A stretch of 64,000 bases of DNA from VFMC01 sp046331225 (GCA_046331225.1 JAXLRF010000012.1:61799-125798); one strand, 5' to 3'. Shown: positions 17,035-26,421, numbered from the stretch's first letter. Program-made: numbers and translations. The notes: a model not told the origin generated them from the sequence alone.

Positions 17035-17868
17035 ATGGATCGGATGATCTCGTACGCACAGCAGGGCGAGGACGTCGTGCTGTGGCGTGCACTTCGTCAC
17101 CGGCAGCCGGGCTTCTTCGTCGACGTCGGCGCTCACCATCCCGTCGGCAGCAGCGTCACCAAGGTGTTCTCCAACGCCGGGTGGCGCGGCATCAACATCG
17201 AGCCGATCGCGACGATGATCCCGCTGTTCGACGAGGACCGGCCGCGCGACGTCAATCTGGCGGTCGGCATCTCGAACACGGCCGGCACGATGACCTTCTT
17301 CGACGTGGTCGACGACCAGCAGCGCTCGACGTTCTCCTCAGATCTCGCAGCCATGTACCGCAACGACGGATACCGCATCGTCGAGCACGAGATCCCCGTC
17401 GTGCCCCTGTCGCAGGTGTGGGCCGAGCACGTCGACGGCGAGGTCGCGTTCTTGAAGATCGACGCCGAGGGCCACGAGGAGGCGGTGCTCTCGTCGCTCG
17501 ACCTCAAGGTGCAGCGCCCGCACATCGTGCTCGCCGAAGGCGCGATCACCACGGCGACCCCGTGGCTGAAGATCCTCGACGATGCGGGATATCGCCCGGC
17601 ACTGTTCGACGGCCTCAACCACTTCTACGTGGCGGCGGAGCAGTGGGACGAGCTGGGCCAGGCGATGTCGTACCCGGCCTGTTCGCTGGACGCGTTCGTC
17701 ACCTACGACCACCTGCTCGAGGTCAACTCGCTGCGCGACGAACGCGACCGGGCTCGTGCCGAGCGCGACGCCGCCGTGGCCGAGCGCGACGCGTTGCGCG
17801 CCCGACTCGACGCCAACCCGCCGGTGGCCGAGCCGGTGCGCCGGTCGCGCCTGCGCTGGCCGCGCTGA
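17035..17868 (+). CDS. FkbM family methyltransferase with coiled-coil tail
   Basis: The protein has 277 residues. AdoMet-binding motifs are FFVDVGAHHPVGSS (about 24-37) and FLKIDAEGHEEAVL, both typical of FkbM enzymes that methylate sugar hydroxyls. After residue 230 comes a heptad-like coiled coil (DERDRARAERDAAVAERDAL) and a basic tail (RRSRLRWPR), absent from most FkbM proteins. The ATG has a true ribosome site (GGAGGA at 17020-17025), and a TACCAT at 16993-16998 gives a short leader. It probably methylates the glycan; the tail resembles the small coiled-coil proteins of this locus. Confidence 0.88.
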   Translation: MDRMISYAQQGEDVVLWRALRHRQPGFFVDVGAHHPVGSSVTKVFSNAGWRGINIEPIATMIPLFDEDRPRDVNLAVGISNTAGTMTFFDVVDDQQRSTFSSDLAAMYRNDGYRIVEHEIPVVPLSQVWAEHVDGEVAFLKIDAEGHEEAVLSSLDLKVQRPHIVLAEGAITTATPWLKILDDAGYRPALFDGLNHFYVAAEQWDELGQAMSYPACSLDAFVTYDHLLEVNSLRDERDRARAERDAAVAERDALRARLDANPPVAEPVRRSRLRWPR

Positions 17869-17890
17869 CGAGCGCTGACGAGCGTTGACG
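17861..17890. repeat. 10-bp tandem repeat across the FkbM stop codon
   Basis: Three units of (C/A)GCG(C/T)TGACG occur in a row. The first holds the gene's own TGA stop. The later TGA triplets fall in other frames. Confidence 0.6.
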
Positions 17891-17972
17891 AGCACCGATC
17901 CGCACCATGGTCGGGTGGTCGAGCGGTCGGGCGTACCCCGCTCGCCGGTGACCGCTGGATAGGATTCCCGGC

Positions 17973-19043
17973 GTGTCGACCGTTCTGATCACCGGCGGCG
18001 CCGGGTTCATCGGGTGTCGGCTGGCTCACCGGTTGATCGGTCTCGGTCACGACGTCGTGGCCGCCGACGTGCTGCACCCGCAGGTGCACCCCGAGCGCAC
18101 CCTGCCGCCCGAGTTCCCCGCCGCTGCCACCTTCGTGCCCTTCGACGTCACGCAGGCCGATGGCTGGGAGCCGCTGTTGCGTCAGGTGCAGGCCGACGTG
18201 GTAGTGCACCTGGCGGCCGAGACCGGCACCGGGCAGTCGCTGTCCGAGGCGTCGCGCCACGGGCTCGTCAACGTGGTCGGCACCACCCGACTGATGGACG
18301 GGATGATGCGCCTCGGCTCGTCGCGCCCGTCGCACGTCGTGCTGACGTCGAGCCGAGCCGTGTACGGCGACGGGGCATGGGCTGCGGCCGACGGCACGGT
18401 GGTGTACCCGGGTGGCCGGCGCGTCGCCGATCTGCGCGAGGGCCGGTGGGATCCGGTGGGTGCCGACGGCGCGGCGCTGCGACCGTTGCCGAGCGTGGCC
18501 GGGGTGACCGAGCCGCGCCCGACCAACGTGTACGCGGCCACCAAGCTCGCGCAGGAGCACCTGCTCGACGCGTGGTGTGCGGCCACCGAGACCCGCCTCT
18601 CGATCCTGCGCCTGCAGAACGTGTTCGGCCCGGGCCAGTCGATCGCCAACAGCTACACGGGCGTGCTCACCTTCTTCGCCCGCGAAGCGTGCGCCGGCAA
18701 CGCGCTCGACGTGTACGAGGACGGCGAGATCATCCGCGACTTCGTGTTCGTCGACGACGTGGTGCAGGCGCTGTCGTCCGCCGTCGAGCGCCCGCCGGCC
18801 ACCACCCGCCTGGTCGACATCGGCTCGGGCGAGGCGGCCACCATCGCCACCGCCGCCGCGCTGATCGCCCGCCACGTCGACGCGCCGGCGCCGCGCGTGT
18901 CGGGCCGGTTCCGCGAGGGCGACGTGCGCGCCGCCTCGTGCTCGATCGACGCCGCTCGGGCCGAGCTCGGCTACGAGCCCGCCACACGGCTGCACGAGGG
19001 CATCGAGCGCCTCGTCGACTGGGTCGCGGCGAACGGCTCATGA
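17973..19043 (+). CDS. NAD-dependent epimerase/dehydratase (SDR)
   Basis: The protein has 356 residues. Its features are the Rossmann motif GGAGFIGCR, the catalytic Ser/Thr segment LTSSRAVYGD, the Y-x-x-x-K pair in NVYAATKLAQEH, and RLQNVFGPGQS. It is an extended SDR acting on a nucleotide sugar. A long insertion (about residues 130-170) sets it apart from GalE, and I cannot name the substrate. The GTG start has TAGGAT at 17960-17965, seven bases upstream. The next gene starts inside its stop codon (ATGA), so the two are coupled. Confidence 0.85.
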   Translation: MSTVLITGGAGFIGCRLAHRLIGLGHDVVAADVLHPQVHPERTLPPEFPAAATFVPFDVTQADGWEPLLRQVQADVVVHLAAETGTGQSLSEASRHGLVNVVGTTRLMDGMMRLGSSRPSHVVLTSSRAVYGDGAWAAADGTVVYPGGRRVADLREGRWDPVGADGAALRPLPSVAGVTEPRPTNVYAATKLAQEHLLDAWCAATETRLSILRLQNVFGPGQSIANSYTGVLTFFAREACAGNALDVYEDGEIIRDFVFVDDVVQALSSAVERPPATTRLVDIGSGEAATIATAAALIARHVDAPAPRVSGRFREGDVRAASCSIDAARAELGYEPATRLHEGIERLVDWVAANGS

Positions 19044-21010
19044 CCGCGACGACCGACATGTCCGAACCCCACGTGCCCGAGTTCGCGATCGTCCTGTGGA
19101 TCCAGGGCGACGGCGAGACCTACGTGCCGACCGCGCTGTCGCTGGCTGCGGCCCATCCGGGCGTCGAGCTCGTCGTCGGCGGTCCCGGCGACCGGCGTGC
19201 CTACTTCGGTCGCATGCCCGACGGTGCTGCGGGTCGCGAATCGAGCGGCAGCCTTGCCGGGGCCATCGATGGCGCCAGTCAATCGGCGCAGCGCCACGTG
19301 CTCGTGGTGACGGCGCCGATCGTGGCCCCACCCCAGTTCCTCGACCGGGCGCTCGCGCTGGTCGACGACGACCTGCGGGTGGCGAGCGTGTCGTTCCTGT
19401 GCAACGCGGCGGGTGCGCTGAGCGTGCCGTACCGCAACCACCACGCGTCGCACCAGATCGGCGTGCACGACGAGGTGTCGATCACTCGGCGGTTGCGCGA
19501 GATCGAGCCGGCACCCGGCTTCGTGCCCGTCGCGGTGCCGACCGGCCCGGTGGTGCTGCTGTCGCGTTGGGCGCTCGGCGCGGTGGGTGGTGTCGACCCG
19601 CAGGTCCAGGGCACGGCCGAGTTCGTCGTGGCCGACACGTGTCTCGTGGCGGCGCGACGCGGCTTCGTCAACGTGGCCGACGAGGGCACCTACGTCAGCC
19701 GGCCCTTCGACCTCGAGCCGGTGCGCGTGCATCCGATCGACGACGAGGGCTCGGTCGAGTGGGGCCACCTGGCGTACCGGCACCCCAACCTCGTCGACCG
19801 CTACCGCCGCGACGCGGCGAGCCAGACCTCGGCGGTCGCCGATGCGATCGCCACAGCGTCGGCCAAGATCCGCGGGCTGCGGATCATCATCGACGCCCGC
19901 GATCTCGGTCCGACCGAGATGGGCACGCAGGTGCAGATCCTGTCGCTGGTGCGCGAGCTCGCCGCTCGCGACGACGTGGCGTCGCTGCAGATCGGCATCC
20001 CGGGCGACCTGCCCGCCTACGCCGTTCCCTATCTGCAGTCGCAGAAGATCCGCGTGTTCACGTCGCCGTCGGGCGACCTGCTCGAAGCCGAACCGGCCGA
20101 CGTGATCCATCGCCCGAGCCAACCGTCGCAAGCCCTGCCGATCGACGCGTGGCGCTCGCGTGCCCGTCGCGTGGTGATCACCCTGCAGGACCTGATCGCG
20201 TACCAGGTGGGCTCGTACCATCACGACGGCGAGGGTTGGGACCGCTACCGCGGCGACCTGATCGCCGGGTCGGTCGAGGCCGACGCGATCGTGTCGATCT
20301 CGGCCGAGACCGTGCGCCAGATCGAGCTCGAGCGGCTGCCGCTCGAACGGTCGCGCATCTTCGTGGTGCCCAACGGGACCGATCACATGAGCGGCGCCGA
20401 ACCCGAGACGTTCCCGGCCGAGCTCGGCGCGCGGGGCTTCCTCGCCGAGGAGTTCCTGCTGGTGCTCGGCACCAACTACGGCCACAAGAACCGCGATCTC
20501 GCGATCCGCACCTGGAAGATGCTGCGGCACTCGTATCCGCAGCTGCACCTGGTGCTGGCCGGGGCGCTGGTGCCGGCAGGTTCGTCGCGGGTGGCCGAGG
20601 CCGTCGCCGCGCACGGTGCCGGCGGTGGCATGCACACGCTGCCCGACGTGTCGAGCGCCGAGCGCAACTGGCTCATGCGCCACGCCCGTGCGGTGCTGTA
20701 CCCCACGTCGGCCGAGGGCTTCGGCCTGGTGCCGTTCGAGGCGGCCCGGTTCGGCACGCCGACGATCGGCATCCGCTTCGCTCCGCTCGACGAGTTCAAC
20801 GACCCGCCGGTGTGGGCGACGGGGTGGACCGACCTCGAGCTCGCCGCCGCGACGGGCCGCCTGATCGAGTCGCCCGAGCTGGCGGCCGAGCAGGTGCGCG
20901 CCACGCTGCACCACGCCGATCGCCATCGTTGGTCCGACACGGCCGCCGGACTCGTCCGCGCCTACCGGATCGCTCTCTCCACGCCCAGCCGCCGCCTGCC
21001 CCGAGGTTGA
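19040..21010 (+). CDS. Two-domain glycosyltransferase (GT-A-like plus GT4)
   Basis: The protein has 656 residues from ATG 19040, which overlaps the epimerase stop by four bases. Residues 1 to about 240 resemble a GT2-like domain but lack a clear DxD. From about 275 (LRIIIDARDLGPTEMG) there is a GT-B enzyme of the GT4 type: VVPNGTDHM, VLGTNYGHKNRDL, and the donor site SAEGFGLVPFEAARFGTP. One chain may therefore add sugars or bind acceptor through two units. The N-terminal half could be inactive. Confidence 0.85.
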   Translation: MTATTDMSEPHVPEFAIVLWIQGDGETYVPTALSLAAAHPGVELVVGGPGDRRAYFGRMPDGAAGRESSGSLAGAIDGASQSAQRHVLVVTAPIVAPPQFLDRALALVDDDLRVASVSFLCNAAGALSVPYRNHHASHQIGVHDEVSITRRLREIEPAPGFVPVAVPTGPVVLLSRWALGAVGGVDPQVQGTAEFVVADTCLVAARRGFVNVADEGTYVSRPFDLEPVRVHPIDDEGSVEWGHLAYRHPNLVDRYRRDAASQTSAVADAIATASAKIRGLRIIIDARDLGPTEMGTQVQILSLVRELAARDDVASLQIGIPGDLPAYAVPYLQSQKIRVFTSPSGDLLEAEPADVIHRPSQPSQALPIDAWRSRARRVVITLQDLIAYQVGSYHHDGEGWDRYRGDLIAGSVEADAIVSISAETVRQIELERLPLERSRIFVVPNGTDHMSGAEPETFPAELGARGFLAEEFLLVLGTNYGHKNRDLAIRTWKMLRHSYPQLHLVLAGALVPAGSSRVAEAVAAHGAGGGMHTLPDVSSAERNWLMRHARAVLYPTSAEGFGLVPFEAARFGTPTIGIRFAPLDEFNDPPVWATGWTDLELAAATGRLIESPELAAEQVRATLHHADRHRWSDTAAGLVRAYRIALSTPSRRLPRG

Positions 21011-21012
21011 CC

Positions 21013-21378
21013 ATGACCACCGACAGCCCCGCCTCCCCGCCCGACGTCGAGCAGACCGATCACGTGCCGTCGATCGACGCCGGCACCATCGACCGGCTGA
21101 ACCTCGAGGCCGCGCTCCGCGATTTCGAGACCGCCAACGCACGCGTCGTCGACCTGACGAGCCGGCTCACGCTGCAGCACGAAGAGCTGTTGCGCACCCG
21201 GCACGAGCTCACGATGACGCAGATCCGGGCGGCCGACGTCGACGAGGTGCGCGCGCAGCTCGCCCACGCCCTGCACGAACGCGACCTCGCACGAGCCGAG
21301 GTCGACGTGTACCGGTTGTCGAGGAGCTACCGGATCGGGTTCAAGATCACGCGGCTGCTGCGCAAGGTGATGCCGTGA
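21013..21378 (+). CDS. Small coiled-coil protein with basic amphipathic tail
   Basis: The protein has 121 residues and no known enzyme fold. After a polar N-terminus, residues 35-100 form a coiled coil (ALRDFETANARVVDL, LTLQHEELLRTRHEL, ARAEVDVYRL). It ends in a basic amphipathic segment, SRSYRIGFKITRLLRKVMP. It lies two bases after the GT4 gene and overlaps the next glycosyltransferase by four bases (GTGA). Similar small proteins recur at 29424, 29815 and 36650, always beside glycosyltransferases. A scaffold or membrane-adaptor role is inferred. Confidence 0.75.
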   Translation: MTTDSPASPPDVEQTDHVPSIDAGTIDRLNLEAALRDFETANARVVDLTSRLTLQHEELLRTRHELTMTQIRAADVDEVRAQLAHALHERDLARAEVDVYRLSRSYRIGFKITRLLRKVMP

Positions 21379-22529
21379 CGGCCGATGCCCGGGTGCTGCT
21401 GCTGATCACGGTCTACAACGGCCGTGCGTTCGTGCCGCGCTGCATCGAATCGGCACTGCACCTGCAGCACGACGGGTTCGATCTCGACATCCTCGTGCTC
21501 GACGACAAGAGCCCCGAGCCGGGGTGGAGCGAGGAGCTCGAGCAGTTCTGCGCCGAGCGCGGGGTCGGCTACTACTGCACGCCCCGCAACCTCGGCATCC
21601 CGCGCAACGTGAGCCTCGGCCTGTACGCGGCGGTCGAGGGTGGCTACACCCACGCGGTCATCTCGAACTCGGACGTGATCTACGCGTCGAACTCGATGGC
21701 GCAGCTGTTGGCGTGCGCGCAGTCCGATGCGGGCATCGGATCGGCGACGGCGTTCTCGAACAACGTGTCGATCTACTCGATCCCCAACACCGATCCCGAC
21801 GCGCACCTGGCCGACCAGTCGGTGGTCGACTGGGTGGGTGCCACGCTGGCCGGTGCCTACGGCGACCACGCGATCGACGTGCCGGCCGGCATCTCGTTCG
21901 CGATGATCATCCCCACCGACGTGATCCGCCAGGTGGGTGCCATGGATCCGGTGTACGGCCGTGGCTACTGCGAGGAGACCGACTGGTCGTTGCGATCGAA
22001 GGCGCACGGCTATCGCATCGCGTTGGCGCCGGGGGCGTTCGTCTACCACCAGGGCGGCGGCTCGAACCACGCCGCCGGTCTGCTCGCCTCGGGTCACACC
22101 ACCGTGCCGGCCAACGAGCGGATCATCGATCTGCGGTACCCGTTGTTCCGCACCGAGGTGGGTGCGTTCGCGTCGAGCGGGATCCTCGACGAGCTGCACG
22201 AGTCGTCGCAACGGACGATCCTGCAGCAGGCCGGCCGCCAGTTCGGCTACGTCGTGCACGTGGGCTGGTTGCCGCGTGTGGTGACGGCCGAGATCGTGAA
22301 GGTGATGGTCGATCCGGGCGGGAGCCGTCCGACGATCGCCGTGTCGTTCCGTGGCTTCCGTGACGAGATCGACCCGGGCGACGACGTGGCCGCCGCCATC
22401 CGCGAGTACTTCGGGTGCGAGCCCGCCGGACTCGACCTGTTCTCGGCCGGACCGTTCTCGCAGGAGTTGCGTGCCGCGTTCGGTTCGGTGGCCTCCGAGG
22501 CCGTCGTCAGCTACCCGGAGCGTGTGTGA
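21375..22529 (+). CDS. GT2 family glycosyltransferase
   Basis: The protein has 384 residues. GT-A motifs are LLITVYNGRAFV, VLDDKSPEPG and ISNSDVIYAS; the last has S-D instead of a classic DxD. The C-terminal catalytic part is GYCEETDWSLRSKAHG, of the rhamnosyltransferase-like GT2 group. A further 120 residues of unknown fold follow. It is coupled to the coiled-coil gene upstream and overlaps the next methyltransferase start by one base (TGATG). Confidence 0.85.
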   Translation: MTADARVLLLITVYNGRAFVPRCIESALHLQHDGFDLDILVLDDKSPEPGWSEELEQFCAERGVGYYCTPRNLGIPRNVSLGLYAAVEGGYTHAVISNSDVIYASNSMAQLLACAQSDAGIGSATAFSNNVSIYSIPNTDPDAHLADQSVVDWVGATLAGAYGDHAIDVPAGISFAMIIPTDVIRQVGAMDPVYGRGYCEETDWSLRSKAHGYRIALAPGAFVYHQGGGSNHAAGLLASGHTTVPANERIIDLRYPLFRTEVGAFASSGILDELHESSQRTILQQAGRQFGYVVHVGWLPRVVTAEIVKVMVDPGGSRPTIAVSFRGFRDEIDPGDDVAAAIREYFGCEPAGLDLFSAGPFSQELRAAFGSVASEAVVSYPERV

Positions 22530-23305
22530 TGAGCGGACCCTCGTCGATCCCCGGACCCGCACTCGGCTCGGCCGAGCGGGTCGACACGGCCGTGGGCCCA
22601 CTGTGGTTCCGTGCCGACGACGACGTGATGCGCCCGGCCGTGATCCGCACCGGTTGGTGGGAGCGTGGCGAGGCGCAGCTGTTGCAGCAGCTGGTCAAGC
22701 CCGGCGCCCGGGTGCTCGACGTCGGCGCGCACATCGGCTACTTCGGTGTGGTGGCGCACCGTGCCGCGGGCGGGGTGCGGATCGACGCGGTCGAGCCCGA
22801 TCCATTCAGCGCTCGGCTGTGCGAGCTCAACCTGTTCGCCGCCGGCGCGTCGGCCACCGTGTGGACGTGTGGTCTGGGGGCCGTGCGCGACACGTTGGCG
22901 TTCGAGTCGAGCGAGCACAACCCTGGCGACAGCCGCGTGGTCGAACGTGCCACCTCGGCCGGTGTGGTGGTGCCGGTGGTGCCGGCCGACGAGTTGTTCC
23001 CCGATGGTCGCTTCGACGTCGTGAAGATCGACGTGCAGGGGTTCGAGCGCGAGGTGATCCTCGGCATGCAGGGGATCATCCGGCGCAGCCACGGGGTGAA
23101 GGTGCTGGTCGAGTTCTTCCCGGGCGCGATCGCCGACGCAGGTCGTCGCCCGATCGACACGCTCACCGAGTACCAGGCGATGGGTTTCACGGTCGAGGCG
23201 CTGGTGGGCGATCAGCTGCGCTCGATGTCGTTCGACGAGATCATCACGGTCTGCACCAGCTCGGGCCCGCAGGGGTTCGTCACGCTGTTGCTGCGGCGCG
23301 GCTGA
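22529..23305 (+). CDS. FkbM family methyltransferase
   Basis: The protein has 258 residues from ATG 22529. AdoMet motif I is VLDVGAHIGYFG, followed by the acidic loop AVEPDP. The FkbM motif is VVKIDVQGFEREVILGM. It would methylate a hydroxyl on the glycan or its carrier. The coupling by TGATG to the glycosyltransferase suggests methylation of the sugar that enzyme adds, possibly as a chain cap; this is inference. It ends the plus-strand operon and converges with wzt. Confidence 0.87.
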   Translation: MSGPSSIPGPALGSAERVDTAVGPLWFRADDDVMRPAVIRTGWWERGEAQLLQQLVKPGARVLDVGAHIGYFGVVAHRAAGGVRIDAVEPDPFSARLCELNLFAAGASATVWTCGLGAVRDTLAFESSEHNPGDSRVVERATSAGVVVPVVPADELFPDGRFDVVKIDVQGFEREVILGMQGIIRRSHGVKVLVEFFPGAIADAGRRPIDTLTEYQAMGFTVEALVGDQLRSMSFDEIITVCTSSGPQGFVTLLLRRG

Positions 23306-23368
23306 GCCGACGAGCCGGCCGTGCCGGCCGTGCCGGCCGTGCCCGACGTCGTCGGGTTCGGCCGCCCG

Positions 23369-24562
23369 TCAGTGGATCGACCACTGCGGGTGCAGGGTGA
23401 CGACACCACCGGTCTCGTAGGGCTTGCCGGTCATCACGTCGAACCGGAGCGCGAGCTGCACGTGGTCGTACACGTGCGAGCGGTTGAAGTCGGTGACGCT
23501 GGTGTGCAGGTCGTAGGTGCCCGGCAGCAACGCCATCGCACGCAGGTCGATGTCGATCGAGCCGTCGCGTGCCAGCCGGTCGGGCACGAGCCCGACGTCG
23601 CGGGTGCACGGAGCGGTGACGGTGCTCCCACCGAGCTGTTCGATCTCGAAGCCGATCACCGGCTTGGGAATGCCGTTCTCGGACGTGTAGTGCAGCCGCA
23701 GCCGCACGTCGTCACCGGTGCGGAAGCGCTTGACGGGTGTGTCGGCGCCGTTGACGAACATCTCGACATGCGTGATGCGCGCCTCGCCCGAACCGCGGCG
23801 GATGCTGCCGTCGGCGCCACGGTGCATGTCGCCGAGCATCTGCTCGGTGTACTGCTCGACCAGTTCGGCCGGGTCGCCCTGACCGGTGATGACCCCGTGG
23901 CTGAGCCAGACGGCCCGGTCGCACATGTCCTTCACCGTGTTCATCGCGTGGGTGACGAGCACGATGGTGCGTCCCTCGTTGCGGAACTCGACGAACTTCT
24001 CGAGGCAGCGCTGCTGGAAGGTGACGTCGCCCACCGCGAGGATCTCGTCGATGATGAGCAGCCGCGGGTCGACGTTGATCGCGACCGCGAAGGCGAGGCG
24101 TACGTACATGCCCGACGAGTAGGTCTTCACCGGCGAGTCGATGAAGCTGTGCAGGCCCGAGAAGTCGACGATGTCGTCGAACCGGGCGGCGATGTCGCGG
24201 CGGCTCATGCCGAGGATCGCGGCGTTGAGGAACACGTTCTCGCGGCCGGACAGCTCGGGGTGGAAGCCGGCGCCGAGCTCGAGCAGCGCCGACATGCGCT
24301 TGTGCACGCGGACCGCGCCGCTGTTGGGCTGCAGGATGCCGGCCATGCACTTCAGCAACGTCGACTTGCCCGAGCCGTTGTGGCCGATGACGCCGAACAC
24401 CTCGCCCTCGCGCACGTCGAACGACACGTCCTTCAGCGCGACGAAGTCGTCGTGACGGCCGCGGCCCTTGCCGGCGATCAGCTGCTTGATCGAGTTGACC
24501 TTCTCGTGGTGCAGCCGGAACGTCTTGGTGACGTGGTCGACTTCGAGTGCGAGGTCGCTCAT
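23369..24562 (-). CDS. wzt: Polysaccharide ABC transporter ATPase with Wzt-like C-terminal domain
   Basis: The protein has 397 residues. The nucleotide-binding domain covers 1-240: Walker A GHNGSGKST, the signature YSSGMYVRLAF, Walker B RLLIIDE, and the switch His in LVTHAM. Residues about 260-397 form a beta-rich Wzt-type domain, known in O-antigen exporters to read the glycan end. It partners the permease encoded one base upstream and powers glycan export across the cytoplasmic membrane. The C-terminal domain suggests recognition of a modified chain end, which fits the FkbM enzymes nearby. Confidence 0.92.
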   Translation of the reverse strand: MSDLALEVDHVTKTFRLHHEKVNSIKQLIAGKGRGRHDDFVALKDVSFDVREGEVFGVIGHNGSGKSTLLKCMAGILQPNSGAVRVHKRMSALLELGAGFHPELSGRENVFLNAAILGMSRRDIAARFDDIVDFSGLHSFIDSPVKTYSSGMYVRLAFAVAINVDPRLLIIDEILAVGDVTFQQRCLEKFVEFRNEGRTIVLVTHAMNTVKDMCDRAVWLSHGVITGQGDPAELVEQYTEQMLGDMHRGADGSIRRGSGEARITHVEMFVNGADTPVKRFRTGDDVRLRLHYTSENGIPKPVIGFEIEQLGGSTVTAPCTRDVGLVPDRLARDGSIDIDLRAMALLPGTYDLHTSVTDFNRSHVYDHVQLALRFDVMTGKPYETGGVVTLHPQWSIH

Positions 24563-24563
24563 G

Positions 24564-25361
24564 TCACATCTCCTCGGCGAACCGCGGCGAGAGGCGGTTG
24601 AAGATCCAGGCGCCGAGGAAGAACGAGCCGAAGCCCATCACGACCAGTTGGGCGAGGCGGCCGACGCCGGGGAAGCGGAGGTCGTAGACGATGTTGTGGA
24701 TCGCCGTGATGAAGCTGCCGGTGGGGCCGTAGTTGGCGACGAACCGCAGGGCGGTGACGTCGATCGTGGCCGGGTTGTAGATGATCGGCGTGGCGTAGAA
24801 CAGGATCTGCGCCAGGATGCCCCACAGGTAGTTGACGTCGTGGAAGAACACGTTGGCGGCGCTGAGCGCGAGCGCGACGCCGGTGGAGAACAACGCCAGC
24901 AGACCGAGCACCAACAGCAGCACCGGGAGCCACGGCAGCACCATGTTGCCGGCGATCAGCAGTGCGGCCGACAGCACCAGCAGCTCGATGAGCAGGGTGA
25001 CGAACTGGGCGACGACCACCGAGAACACCAGGTGCTCGTGGGGGAACTGCACCTTCTTGATCAGCCCGGCGCCGCCCTGCACCGACCCGATCGCGACGCC
25101 GACGCTGATCGAGAAGAAGTTGAACGGCAGGGCACCGCTCAAGAAGTAGATCGGGAAGTTGCGGATGCCGCTGGGGTCGCCGATCGGCGGGTCGGCCTTG
25201 AACACGTACAGGAAGATGACCGTGAAGATCAGCATCTGCGTGAGCGGGTTCAGCAGACTCCACGCCCACCCCAGCACCGACTTCTTGTACCGGGTGCGGA
25301 GCTCCTTGAGCGACAGCAGGTACAGCAGGTTGCGGTGCGCGGCCGCCGTGCGGAGAGACAT
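24564..25361 (-). CDS. wzm: Polysaccharide ABC transporter permease (Wzm/TagG-type)
   Basis: The protein has 265 residues from ATG 25361. The ABC2-type family start LKELRTRYKKSVLGWAWSLL is followed by about six membrane helices. With Wzt it forms the glycan exporter. The frame could extend to 25772, but that would cross the divergent gmd gene. A TACACT on the minus strand (25372-25377) lies ten bases before the ATG. The wzt start follows its stop by one base. Confidence 0.92.
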   Translation of the reverse strand: MSLRTAAAHRNLLYLLSLKELRTRYKKSVLGWAWSLLNPLTQMLIFTVIFLYVFKADPPIGDPSGIRNFPIYFLSGALPFNFFSISVGVAIGSVQGGAGLIKKVQFPHEHLVFSVVVAQFVTLLIELLVLSAALLIAGNMVLPWLPVLLLVLGLLALFSTGVALALSAANVFFHDVNYLWGILAQILFYATPIIYNPATIDVTALRFVANYGPTGSFITAIHNIVYDLRFPGVGRLAQLVVMGFGSFFLGAWIFNRLSPRFAEEM

Positions 25362-25371
25362 GGCGCCCGCC

Positions 25372-25412
25372 AGTGTACCGACCGGTCCGGCACTGGCTGT
25401 GGCGGGTAGCCT
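25372..25412. promoter_or_regulatory. Divergent promoters of wzm and gmd
   Basis: The minus strand has TACACT (25372-25377), ten bases before the wzm ATG. The plus strand has TAGCCT (25407-25412), seven bases before the gmd ATG. The whole gap is 58 bases. Confidence 0.45.
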
Positions 25413-25419
25413 CGACGGG

Positions 25420-26421
25420 ATGCCGACAGCGCTCATCACCGGGATCACCGGACAGGACGGACGGTGGCTCGCCGACCTGCTCCACGACAAGGGGTACTCG
25501 GTGTACGGCCTGATGAAGGGCCAGAGCAACCCGCGGCGCGAGCTCATCGAGCGGGAGCACCCGTTCGTCGAGATCGTCGAGGGCGACCTGTGCGACCTGT
25601 CGAGCCTGGTGTCGGCCGTGAGCCGCACGCAGCCCGACGAGGTGTACAACCTGGCCGCGATCTCGTTCGTGGCGATGAGCTTCAACCAGGCCGAGCTGAC
25701 CGCCAACGTCACCGGCACCGGTGTGCTGCGCCTGCTCGAGGCGATCCGCATCGTCGGTGGCACGCAGAACAACCCGATGCGCTTCTACCAGGCGAGCTCG
25801 TCGGAGATGTTCGGCAAGGTGCGCGAGACCCCGCAGACCGAGCTCACGCCGTTCTACCCGCGCTCGCCCTACGGCTGCGCCAAGGTGTTCGGCCACGACA
25901 TCACCGTCAACTACCGCGAGAGCTACGGCATGTTCGCCTGCTCGGGCATCTTGTTCAACCACGAGAGCGAACGGCGCGGCATCGAGTTCGTCACCCGCAA
26001 GATCTCCAACGCTGTGGCGCGGATCAAGCTGGGCCTGCAGGACGAGCTGGTGCTCGGCAACCTCGACTCGAAGCGCGACTGGGGCTTCGCCGGCGACTAC
26101 GTCAAGGCGATGTGGATGATGCTGCAGCAGGACGAGCCGGACGACTACGTGGTCGCCACCGGCGAGACCTACGAGGTGCGCGAGTTCGTGCAGCGGGCGT
26201 TCGAGGCCGTGGGCATCGACGAGTGGGAGCGCTACGTGCGCCTCGACCCCAAGTTCCTGCGGCCGGCCGAGGTCGACCTGTTGGTGGGCGACGCGAGCAA
26301 GGCCGAGTCGCAGCTCGGGTGGAAGCGCGAGGTGGGGTTCCAGGACCTGGTCGAGCGGATGGTCGCGTACGACCTCGCGGCCGAGCAGGCCAAGCTCGAC
26401 GCCGCCCGGCGCGAGCGCTGA
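25420..26421 (+). CDS. gmd: GDP-mannose 4,6-dehydratase
   Basis: The protein has 333 residues. The N-terminal motif TGITGQDGRWLADLL is diagnostic of Gmd. Further family features are YNLAAISFVAMSF, the catalytic SSSEMFG and SPYGCAKVF, and FNHESERRGIEFVTRK. It makes GDP-4-keto-6-deoxymannose, which the convergent Fcl converts to GDP-fucose. The catalytic Y-x-x-x-K reads Y-G-C-A-K, as is usual. The start at 25420 has TAGCCT seven bases upstream; longer frames would run into the wzm promoter. Confidence 0.94.
   Translation: MPTALITGITGQDGRWLADLLHDKGYSVYGLMKGQSNPRRELIEREHPFVEIVEGDLCDLSSLVSAVSRTQPDEVYNLAAISFVAMSFNQAELTANVTGTGVLRLLEAIRIVGGTQNNPMRFYQASSSEMFGKVRETPQTELTPFYPRSPYGCAKVFGHDITVNYRESYGMFACSGILFNHESERRGIEFVTRKISNAVARIKLGLQDELVLGNLDSKRDWGFAGDYVKAMWMMLQQDEPDDYVVATGETYEVREFVQRAFEAVGIDEWERYVRLDPKFLRPAEVDLLVGDASKAESQLGWKREVGFQDLVERMVAYDLAAEQAKLDAARRER

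Noticed and set aside
18014..21010. 998-residue version of the two-domain glycosyltransferase
   Set aside because: The first 340 codons overlap the epimerase gene in another frame and read as Arg/Ala noise; ATG 19040 with the ATGA overlap is the real start.
24564..25772. 402-residue version of the wzm permease
   Set aside because: The extra N-terminus would lie over the divergent gmd gene and its promoter; the family start is at the ATG at 25361.
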